From Ilex aquifolium (Eukaryota > Streptophyta > Magnoliopsida > Aquifoliales > Aquifoliaceae): a stretch of 64,000 bases of DNA. Made by a program: the position numbers and the translations under genes. Below the pieces are notes generated by a model. It made no database searches and was not told the origin of the DNA. It was given only the letters and a program-made list of their open reading frames with translations. The DNA lies in NCBI GenBank assembly GCA_951799425.1, contig OX637394.1:13412501-13476500 (forward strand), read 5' to 3'. Below, piece by piece: positions 39,401 through 51,400 of the stretch. Position 1 is the first letter of the stretch, and each line of letters begins with the position of its first letter.

Positions 39401-42400
39401 TCTCTGTTAATTGACAATTGGTTTTGAGCTGGATGGTCTAACTTGGTATTAGAACTGGCCTTCACAAGGTTTTGGATAAGTATATATATTTCAACACTTT
39501 TGTAATCGATTCTCCCTTTATTTGAGCCTTACATGCATCTTGTCGTGTTTTTGATCCTGTCTTCTAGATCTTCTCTTTACCTGTCCACGTGTGAGCAGGA
39601 GTTGCACTTCTGAGGGAGTAGAAGACTTGATTCTTATGAGCCTTTTAGATCTTCCTAGGGATAGAATTGCACATCCCAAATATTATGTGATTCTTATGGG
39701 CCTCTGTATTTATTGTGAATTGGTATTGGTTTAGATGTTTTAAGAAGACAAACATAAATGAAGAGTTTATTGTTTGATTTTCGCAAATCAAAGCATTCCT
39801 CAAAAGATTGCTGCAAGTGAAATTTTACTCCAATAGAATTCATATTATGGAGTGGCACAGAAAAATAGTTGATGATCAATCCTATAGGTGAGGTAAAAAC
39901 TTTTGGTAATTATCTTGTCCTACACCACTTCATAGTCTCTCACCGAACAATTTCTACTCTCTTGTTCTGGACACAAACTACCCGGTTTCATTTTTGTAGG
40001 TTTTCTAAGCCCCTAAACTATATGACGTAGGACAGCAGTGAATAGCCAAAATTGGCACTGTTCAGGTACTGTGAACTACCAATGAACAGTAAAATTTACC
40101 TGGGGTTTCAATAAGTATTCGATGTCAAGTTTGTTGAAGGAAAATGTTTGATTTGTTGATTGGAGTATCGGGGATCAAAAGATACCTCAAATAGATTTGT
40201 TTTGAAATACTTGTATGCTGAAATTAAGGAAGAAAAAGAAGAAAACTAGGAATCACCCCTACGATTCCCGAGGCAATAAGCCTAGGGTTTTGAATTGCAT
40301 TACACAATCCTTGAAGCATTTACTTACTGAAAGTCTGAAAATACTCTCTCACTCTATTGATAACATCACATAGCGCTATATATAAAGTGCCAAGTATTTG
40401 AATTATGACGCCAGATCTAGAAACAACCAATGCTAAAATTTGACCCAAAAGACAACAATGTTATCATACTGTAATCCGATGCAGAAAATCTACAAATTAG
40501 AAAAATATCCAACTCTAAAATTATATAAAAGACATTTATAATTTTAATTTGCGCAAACTAACTCAACTAAAATTAAGACTCATGTTTATGCAAGTTCTCG
40601 GTAGCATCCACATAATCCAACATGTGCCAAATTCCATAGTTTTGCCCGCATTGAATTTGTTTTTCCTTGAGTATCTTATTGACTACGTCACTATAGCTTC
40701 ATTCCATCTAGATTTTGTCAAGAATTTCTTTCAATCCAAAGCTTAACAAAAAATGACAAAAATGATAGAAAAGAATGGTATGACGTTATGCAAATATACC
40801 TTGTTAGCCCAGCTTGAGTTAGGTTCATTATAATCTGGAGGATATGGTGATGCAATCCATAATATGCTCAAGGAAACGCAAATTCGAAGATGTAAAAGAT
40901 TATAGAATTTACTTTCCATCAAGACAGAGATCCATATGAAACCTTGCATTCTTATTTTATATCAATTTGCTAGTATTAGTATTTTATGTCCTTTTAATAT
41001 TTTTTAGTGTCAGGGGTATTTTTGTAAATTCTAGGATTTCTGGAGCATGTCATATATTTTGGTCAAATTCTAGTGTTGAATATTCTAGAATTTAAAGTCC
41101 TACTTCTAGTTAATTTTAGTTTTCTAATTTGTAGGGACCTAGTGTCTTTGAAGTTCTAGAAACTTTGGAATCCTAATCTTTTGGGATTAGAATTACTTAG
41201 AACTCTATATATAGTTAGTGTTACTTTTAATAATAGATATAGAGAGATATTCAGAATTTTCAGCAAGTACATATTTCTTGAGTTGTGTGATGCAATTCTA
41301 ACTCTAGGTGTGATGCCTACGGAACCCTAGCAGTGATTCCTAGCCAAAATTACTATTCAAGTTACTGTTCACAACCATATTACTGTTTATGGGTACTGTT
41401 CACAGCCCCTGAACAGCCCTTAAACAATCCCTATTTTTATTTTACAAAGTTGTCTTACATCAGTTTGGTATTAGAGCCGAAAAATCCTATGTTATGCGGC
41501 TTAAATATTGATGTATGATGATGGAGATCCAAGATTTTGATGGAAGAGATGATTCTACAACATTCTTTAGTTGGCTTGTTTCTATGGAGAACTATTTTGT
41601 TAGGTATAATTTCTCGGATGAGAGGAGAGTAAGGCTTGCTAAGATGAAACTTGTGAGTTTGGCAAAAATTTAGTGGTTTGGTGTTGAAGGAGATTTAAGA
41701 AGATTAAGATTGTCGTCAATCAACACATGGCAAGAGATGAAAGCTAAGCTTCAACAGAAGTATATGCCCTCAAACTATCGTAGCAAGTTGCGCAAACAAC
41801 TTATTAATCTACATGAAGAGTCACCAACGCTTCTTTCTTTCCACTTTGCTTCACTAACTGATTTTATCATTCAAGAAAACTTCAATGACACAATCAAGGG
41901 GATCAATTTTCAAATTTTTTCTTTGTTCTCTCAATTAGAGAAGAAAATGAGACATCATCTTAAAGCTTCTCAAAGACAGCTGCATATACAAGTTCAAAAT
42001 TTTTGGACTTTCATACTACAACACTTTAAAACTCGAGGTCGAGTTTTCTCCAACTAGGGGAGAATGATGCAATCCATAAGATGCTCAAGGAAATGCAAAT
42101 TCGAAGATGTAAAAGATAATATAATTGACTTTCCATTAAAACAGAGATCCATATGGAACCTTACATTCTTATTTTAAGTCAATTTGTTAGTATTAGTATT
42201 TTATATGTCATTTTAATATTTTTTAGTGTCAGGGGTATTTTTGTAATTTCTAGGATTTCTGGAACATGTCATATATTTTGGTCAAATTCTAGTGTTAAAT
42301 ATTCTAGAATTTAAAGTCCTACTTCTAGTTAATTTTAGTTTTCTAATTTGTAGGGACCTAATGTCTTTGAAGTTCTAGAGACTTTGGAATCCTAATCTTT

Positions 42401-45400
42401 TGGATTAGGATTACTTAAAACTTTATATATAGTTAGTGTTACTTTTAATAATAGATATAGAGAGATATTCAGAATTTTCAGCAATTACATATTTCTTGAG
42501 TTGTGTGATGCCTATGGAACCCTAGGAGTGATTCCTAGCCAAAATTACTGTTCACGGGTACTGTTCACAGCCCCTGAACAGCCCCTAAACAGTCCCTATT
42601 TTTATTTTACAAAGTTGTCCTACATCACATGGACAATTATTACCATCCAACCTTACAACTGTGTTTTGAAGAGCAAGGTTGTTGCTGCAGGTACCAAGCT
42701 ATCGTATGTGAAAAGTTGTCATATGATACCAACTAACAGTAGACATTCCTTAGTCAGTTATTCACCCTATTCCTGTTCATCACATTACACAGGACTGTTT
42801 TCAGTCAGGCAGCATTATGATTTATGACTTAAGCAGTCCCATACTAACATCCCTGCCCCTTTCCAAAAGAGATTTTGTAATTGAGTTTCACGAGTTATTT
42901 GTGTTTCAAAATATTTGGGTTAAGGTTTTTATTTGCACAAAAGTCGGTGGGTTATTTAATCTTTGGCAACTTGCTTTGTATCATTGCAATGATTTCTGGG
43001 TTATATGTTGACTCCATTTTCCCAACAACAATCCCTGCGGCTGCTGGGAAGTATGTGCATTTTTTCCTATGTCATGCAACTTTTCTCTGTATTCATTTGG
43101 TAATTTTGTGGTTCTTTCTTTTCAGTATCTCCGAGGGACGAGCTATATATGTTGGATATTTTCCCGCATCTAGGACAATATCAGTTGTAGTTGTTAATCC
43201 TTTCCAGAATAAGGAACTATCACCACCTATTCTTGAAAAACAATTCCGCGAAGCTTGCCAGGCATTGTCTATTAAACCTCCCATGCCTAGAATTGCTATC
43301 AGCTGTGAGGTGAGCTTATCATCTTCCTAGGATTACTTCTTTTTGCTTGCTTTTCTCCTCGAAGTAACTCGTACTTTTATTAATTTGTCATGCATACTTA
43401 TGTTCAGGTGGATTATGTTAAATATGTCAAGGATGGTGAGAAGATTTTACAACGGGCCATAGTCGAATACAGGTTTTTTTCCTTCCTATTTCTTTAGTAA
43501 TAGCACTTGCCAGTGTAAAGTCAGATTCAGTTCTGTCCTTCGCAATTTATAGCAGTTTTGTGCTAAAATTTGTTAATGAATTACGACATTCAAAGAAGCC
43601 CGTCATTCAGGCGCTGTTATGGCTTCTTTCTGTACATGTTTGCTATTATCTAACTTGGATCTTATATTGTTTGAAGTTTGAACTGATCTCTCTTGGATCT
43701 GAAGAGCACATTTTTTGTCTCTTTCATTATATCCATTTTTGGATCTTATCCATTTTTGGCTGCTACAAAAAAACTTTAGATTAATTACCAGTGTTCAATA
43801 TTCTTAGTTTGATGGTTAATGATTACTCCTATGTGCTCAATTTTCCTGTTTAAGTTTTTTTTTTCTCCTAAAGTTGCCTAAAGCATGAAGTAAAAGTTCT
43901 TATATTTAGGGGGAACTACTTATCTTCTATTGTGGTATTCACTGCATAGCGGGGATGGTTAATGATCTTCAGCAGATCATTGTACTCAAGTTTTCTGTGG
44001 AAGCACTTTCACACTCTCGGCAGCCTTCAGAAAGCTAATACAATCTCTTTACGACAAGTGTTGGATAGACGATTTTTCAAAGTTACCTATTTTTGGCTTT
44101 AAGGGACTGGAGTTCCACTTGCTTTACCTGTTTCACATTATAGGGCAACTCACCTACAACCTTCCCCACTGCCTTTCCACATTCACCTACCAAATAAAAG
44201 AGGAGGATGGGGGTAGAGAAACCACATCTGTTTCTCAATTCAATTAACTTTGCATTCTGATCAGACATTTTTTCAAATGAGGTATATTCAAGAATGGTCC
44301 TATCATTTGTAGTTTCTCTAACCCAACAGTCCGAGTTGAGCCGATTAAAGCAAGCTTGGCGGATCTTATTGACCATACCAATACTTTTGGGGGTTTCTCT
44401 TGTATTGCCATTTATTTGAGAATCGGGGAATAATCTTGTATAACCTCATCAGATTGTAGTGCTCCAAATATGGTTCACGGTTGTGGAATCGGCCATGGTC
44501 TTAGAGGGTGCTAAAATGTCTCGGTTGTGGCATTGTGGAACAGTATTAGGTGATTCGGTAACAATACGCCGAATGGATCAATTGATTTGGAGACGGTTTA
44601 GACGATTTAGCCGAGTCGTATGAGACTTTTGGTTTACACGAAACATGGAACGGTATCGGATCAAAATATGCTGAGTAAGTTATGACTTGATTGAGTTGTA
44701 TTGGTATCAGCCAATAGCTTGAGATATGGTTCAAAACTCCCCACCTGCTATCCAGGAGCTTGCTGGATGCTACCATATTATATTTTCTTGGGGTTCCATT
44801 AATTAATCACACGCAATCACAAAGGTCCTTTTTTTACTTGTATCATTTTACATTTTAGCCATTTCTTTGCAAAACTCCCCTCTTGCACCTTACATCATGT
44901 TTATGGTAGGTACTTAAGAAGATTTTTGGAGTTTGCTTGATGTGACCGAGTTTGGTAATTTCTATTTTTAATTTTTATTGTTTCACTCATTCTCTTCTTC
45001 TTTACAATGGGTTGATCGGAGACATTTGATCCTCATAACTTACCCCTAATTATTTGGTATTGAGGCTTGTCAAGAATAGTTGTCAAATCGAGATTTGTAT
45101 AGCGAGTTGAAATCCAAGTTTTGCGAATTGTGAATCGAGTTGAGAATGATGCTACACATTCTGTATATAAAATAATTTAGAATATATTGATGATGTATCA
45201 TATTATGCAATCACTTGAGATAGATGTGAGTGAAAAAGAGATACAAACTAAGTGTAGAGCTCTTATATATATATATAACCAATAAAAGTCACGATAAGGA
45301 TAAAAAGGTAAAAAGGAAAAAACTCTAATAAACCCTAATAACCTAGGCTGTTATAACTCCAACACTCCCCCTCAAGCTAGGGGCAAATATGTCAACTAAG

Positions 45401-48400
45401 CCAAGCTTGACAACGGAGTCCCGAAGAATGGATAGAGTGATTGGTTTGGTGAAAACATCCGCAACCTGATATCACTAGTCCCCACAAACGATGAAGTGAC
45501 AATACCACTACTAACCTTCTCCCGAAGAAAGTGAACATCGATCTCTATATGCTTCGTCCTCTCGTGTAATACAGAGTCAGAAGCAAGTTGAATAGTGGAT
45601 CGATTATCACAATATAATGTAGATGAAGAAGTCACTGGAAATCTCAACTCGCTAAGAATCGATCGTAGCTAGATAATCTCACATGTACCAAGTGCCAATA
45701 GTAGATCGACCGTCACATGCTCCTCCATAATCTGAATCTGAATAACAGGCTAGAGAATCAGTCTGAGATCCTGATGCATAGAACAATCCAAGTTCAAGAC
45801 AAGACTTGAGGTACCAAAGAATATGATAAACTGCATTAAGATGAGGTTGACATGGTCTGTGCATGAATTGACTAACTCGGCTAACAGCGAATGAAATGTC
45901 TGGCCTAGTGTTGGCTAGGTAGATAAGTCTACCACCAAGCTCTGATAGATAGTTGGATCTCTCAACTCCTTACTTTCAGCAGTAAGCTTTAGGTTTAGAA
46001 TCATGGGTAATGATACCGGTTTGCACCCCAGCATCCCAGTGTCGGAGAGAAGATCCAGAATATACTTTCTCTGAGAAAGAACAATACCCCTGATGCTTCG
46101 GGCAACCTCAATTCCAAGAAAGTATAGCAAAAATCCAAGGTCCTTCACATCGAAGGCCTTCCCAAGGTCTACCTTGACTTGCGCAGTCCCAGAAACATCA
46201 TCTCCCGTAATAATAATATCATAAACATATACCAAAAGGATGACACACTGTCCAGAAGTATTCCGTCGAATGAAGCAAGTATGATCAGAATGACATTTGG
46301 TGAACTTAAACGAACAACTACACCACTAAAGCGAGAGAACCAGACTCGTGGTAACTGTTTCAGTCCATAAAGAGACTTACGCAGTTGACATACCTTTCCA
46401 GCATACTCTCTCTCACCACGAAAGTCCGGTGCCGCATCCATATAAATAATCTCGTCCAGATCACCGTGAAGAAATGCATTCTTCACATCCAACTGATGAA
46501 GAGGCCAATAGTACTCCGCAACCAGAAAAATAATCAATCGAATAGTAGTCAATTTTGCCACGGAAAAAAGGTAGCATCAAAATCACGACCTAGTACCTGA
46601 GTAAAACCCTTCGCCACAAGCCTAGCCTTGTGACGATCAATAGTACCATCCGCAAGAAACTTCAGGGTGTAAACCCAGCGACAGTCAACAGGCTTCACCT
46701 CTGTAGGTAAAAAGACAAGATCCCACATATGATTACGTTGAAGAGCGTCTATCTCCGTCTGCATGGCAAGAACTCACTGGGGCTCCCGCAAGGCCTCTGA
46801 AACAGAGCGAGGAACCGGCTTATTTGATAAGGCCATACTATAAGCTCAAAATATAGGAGACAGATCATCACAAGAAACATAAGCAGAGATCGGATATAAA
46901 GTCCTGGCAGTCTAACCATAACGAACAACTAGACGGCGATCACGTCGCGGATAACGATGCCCTAAATCATCATTCTCCACTGACAATGTCTCGTTAGGTA
47001 AAGTAATTGGCTCAGTACATGCAATCTCATTAATACTAACAACAGGTGCATCAATATGCTCAACGAACTGAGAAGAATTACCTGTATCGCCTGAGATAGA
47101 ATGGACATCAACTGGGGGATGAGAACGAGGGCGACGAACATAAACCTGCAAAGGAAGAGAGACTGGTGACTCGGTACTGACAGGGATGAGTGGCTCTAGA
47201 GGAGGAGAGACTGATTACTCTATAGTGATAGTGACCAATGGCTCTGGCTTCTGTGGTAACGGAAAATCAAAGAGAGTATCATCAACTGGAGAGGTAGACA
47301 CATGACTGGAAGAAAAATAAGGAATATGCTCAAGAAAGGTAACATTTAGACTGTGATACCTACGTCGTCTGACAGGATCATAATACCAATACCCCTTAGA
47401 TTGATGACAATAGCCTACAAAGACATAACAAATCGCTTTATCATCAAGCTTATGGCGAGTAGGAGACTGATCCTGAACAAAACATGTGCAGCCAAAAACA
47501 CGAGGGGGGACCGGAAAAAGTGTCCGCTCAGGGAATAAGACTTGTAAGGGAGCCCTATGCTGAAGAACACGACTCGGTGTACGATTATACAAAAAGGTAG
47601 AAGTCAAAACAGCAAAATACCAATAAATTTTTGGTACCCCCATACCTCTAAGCATACAACGTACTATCCCTATCAGACTCCTATTTTTTCTTTTAGCAAC
47701 TCTATTTTGTTCAGGAGTATATGGACAAGTGAGCTGCTGAAGGATACCCTGGGAAGAAAGGTGAGACACTAAGACATCAGACACATTCTTTGGCATTATC
47801 CGAACGAAGAGCACGAACAATGACATCAAATTGTGTCTTAATTATCTGGAGAAATTGACTGATGACAGGGAGTACATCAGACTTCCTATGCAAAAGGTAG
47901 ACCCAAGTACAATGGATATGATCATCTATAAATGTCACATAGTATCGAGCACCTAACAGAGCAGTAACAGGAGAGGGTCCCCAAATATCAGAGTGTATTA
48001 GTTCAAATGGTTTGGGTGACTGGTGCATGCGAGGAATATAACTGATCCGAATATGTTTCGATAGAGAACATATAACACAGTTAAGTTTACCACCAACACA
48101 AGCATTGCTCAAAGCAGGAAATAACATAAATAAATATTTAAAATTTGTATGCCCAAAGCGATCATGCCACAACTGAACAGTTTGTGATGAAAAATCATAA
48201 CGACAAGTACTAGGTAAAATACTAGCATGCAAGCTAGGAACAGATAAAGACAAAGCAGGTGCAGATGATGGAGGTGAAGGAACTGGTGAAACTGGAGGTG
48301 GATCGCCTAGATAATATAGTCCATCTCTCTAATGTCCCATGATAATAATCCTTTTGGTACTCAGGTCCTGCAAATAACACGAATCAGATAAGAACACAAC

Positions 48401-51400
48401 CGCACAGTGAAAATATCTGACTAACTGATGTATAGATAATAGATTCATGGCCAACTTTGGCGCATGAAAAACTGAATGTAATATAAATTCATCTAGGAGG
48501 CAGACTGTACCCCTACTAACAATAGGGGCATGTGTCCCATTTGCTAGCTGAACCTGTGTAAAGTGGTGAAGTGATGGGCCTCACCTGTCATATGACCATT
48601 CACACCCAACTCTAGCATCTAAAGGGGAGATGGACTGACACAAGCATGAAAAACACGAGGTATACTTATAGCAGTGGCAGTAGCAGTAGTCGGACCTTGA
48701 GAAGTCAGGGCGGACATAAATATATCCAATCGGGAAGTGATAGCATCCATATCATTCTGCAAAGGAGGAGCAGCGGCAATAAGTGGTGGTACCTCAGTAA
48801 TAGCAGCAGTACGGCCGCGAGGAGGCGGCTTAAGCTTCGTATGGAGCTTCTAGCAAGCAGTCCTGAGATGTCCTGGTCGGCCACAATAATCACACTGACA
48901 AGAATTCCCCTGTCTACGCTGATCTGGGACACCCTGACGGCGCTGGTCCGAGCACTGTCCACCCCTGATTGAGTTTCCTGAACGAGACCCTGCAACAGTT
49001 GCAAGGGCCATTTGGTCACCTGGAAGAGTCAAGGCCGTAACTGGAAGTGATGCAATACAGACGCGGCGCTCATGCTACTCAATCATCGCATACACCTTAT
49101 AAAGAGAAGGAAGCCTCAACATCGACAAGATCTGGGAACGAGGCCCTTCAAACTCATCACGAAGCCCCATAAAAAAACTTGTGAATCCTATCCTCCTGCT
49201 CTCGAGTATGCTAGAATGTTGCTCCCTAGGGCTTTATACTCGGAATAGCAGAAAGAGGACGTAGAGTCTCATATTCAAGCCAATGCTGGGTCAAATAGCC
49301 ATAATAATCCTGAATGGTCATATCTCCCTGTCGAGCATATGAGAGCTCCTGAGAAAGCTCATAAACACGAACTCCTCGTCCTGACTGGGAATACATCTCT
49401 GATAATGCGCTCTATAGCTTCGGAACAGAGCTATGAAACTGATGAATCCTGCAAACAGAGGGCTCCATCGAGCCAAATAACCATCCAAGAATGGCGCAGT
49501 TCTCAGAGAACCACGCAGAATATTAAGGGTCATCATCAGTTGGCTTTGGGTGAGATCCCGTCAGCCAACCAAGCTTCCCTACACGGCTTAAGAAAAGCTG
49601 GAATGAGCGAGACCACTCAGCCAAGTTACGGCCATTCAACAACTGTACCGTAACTTTATGAGAGATCATGCCCGGCAGTGCTGTTAATGCAACTGTATCG
49701 GTAGGTACTGTATACTGGTCAAATATAAAAGTGGAAGTACTAATAGATGTCTCAACGGTAGAGGTGTTAACATTAGGGGTCTCAAGTCCTTCAGTAGTAG
49801 CCATATCATCAACAATACTAGGACACCCGTGACAGAAAAAATAACTCTAAGATAAATAGAGGGATAAAATAAGGGAGAACAATATACCTCAAGTCAAACA
49901 ATAGCGATAGAAGGTCCAGAAAGCTCTAAAATAATCAGGTCATGGTGCCCAGAAATCCAGGAAATATAAATAAATGATCTACTGCATCAAGAGTATATCA
50001 ATAGAAAAGAGGATTCAACCCCTCTTAAAGGTCCTAGAAGCTGCACTACGACGAAGAGCGCGGTGCACGAAAACACGAAGACGGGACAACTGTTATGATC
50101 TGAACTAAATTGGGTTGCTGCTGGTTTGGGCAGTGGGTTGGTTTGCGGGTAGTGGGCTAGTCTGGAGTGGGCTGGTTTGGGTATGTTTGTCGGTGGAGTA
50201 TGTCTGAGGAGGCAGTGGGCTGGTTTGGGTATGTTTGTCGATGGGCTAGTTTACCAGTGTGTTGGTTTATCGGTGAGGAAGTCTGAGGTGAGGAGGTAGT
50301 GGGTTGGTTTGGGTATGTTTGGCGGTGGGTATGTTTGTCGGTGATTGAGGTTTAATGGAGTATGCTAGTTTTTGGCTGGGTAAGATTATTGCTGGTAGGC
50401 AGTCGGTTTTTGGTTGGTTTAATGGAGTATGTTGGTCGGTGGGTAAGGTATGTCGACGGAGTGGAGGCAGTTGGTGGAGTGGAGTCGTTGGCTGTGTCTT
50501 TCGCTAGTTGCGATGTTTGGCTGAGGCTAGGGTTAGGGTTAGGATTAGTGGCTCTGATACCAACTTGAGATAGATGTGAGTGAAAAATGGATACAAACTA
50601 AGTGTAGAGTGCTCGTATATATATAACCAATAACAGTTACGATAAGGATAAAAAGGTAAAAAAGAAAAAACTCTAATAAACCCTAATAACCTAGGCTGTT
50701 ATAACTCCAACACAATCAAATTAACATAATGAATTTTCTTCATTATCATTATGTTGTATACTTTTCATTATGTTTTCAACATAATGATAATGAAAAAAAA
50801 TTCAAGTGATCATAACATAATGAAAATGATCACGTCTAAGTGGAAATGCGCTTGCCTTCATGGCAAGAGATTTAACAAAGTACACTGTCACCAGTACTTA
50901 ACAACTTAGTATCAAAAACTAAAAACCCATATATCAAGCATATAATCAAATGATTTATAAGCTTAACCATCTTTTCCATATCCCATGTATCAAAAATCAA
51001 AGTTAAAGCCCTAAAGTTTGGCTAAGACATACACAACCCCATATTTAGCCATTCGATCATGCCAAAAACGAGAAAAGAGAACTTCAAATATAAAAGGCCG
51101 AGTCTTCAAAATCAACTGCCCCAAACATAAAAATCCTCCAAATTGTCTTGTATTTTTCACCAAAAAAAAAAAAAATAAGGAAAAGGAAAAAAGAATGTAG
51201 AACTGTCAAGTTGTATTGGATGAGATCCGAAAAATCCTTTTTAGCTATGTTTATTTGAGATGAATGCTTTGGTAACGAAGAATACCTGGGAGTTGACCTT
51301 TCTTCTTGGCAGCAGAAAATCCTTGTTTGGATGCAAATGGGTGTTTATGGTAAACAAAGTGCAAATGGTTGAAAGATACAAGCCAATGTTAGTTGCTAAT

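Larger units (their letters stand above)
45213..50712 (-). mobile_element. Ty1/copia retrotransposon with both LTRs, broken, in intron 35
   Basis: Short LTRs lie at 45213-45364 and 50563-50712 (TGTTGGAGTTATAACAG...ATCTATCTCAAG in element orientation). The flanking CAATC(A) occurs on both sides (45208-45213, 50713-50718). The primer site TTGGTATCAGAGC (Met-tRNA) abuts the 5' LTR and the polypurine tract TTGAGGGGGAG abuts the 3' LTR. Domains in copia order on the - strand are gag (about 49800-49100), CCHC knuckle (about 48850-48900), GAG-pre-integrase and integrase (about 48250-47220), RT (about 46760-45900) and RNase H (about 45690-45400). It carries several breaks. The LTRs differ at only about 6-8 sites by eye, which suggests insertion within the last few million years. 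Confidence 0.9.

Noticed and set aside
44400-44790. Possible MITE in intron 35
   Set aside because: Repeated CGGTATCGG-like words are present, but no paired ends or target duplication could be found.
50529-50547. GGGTTAGGGTTAGG telomere-like repeat
   Set aside because: Only two to three units, not the plant TTTAGGG repeat, and located just inside the copia leader.
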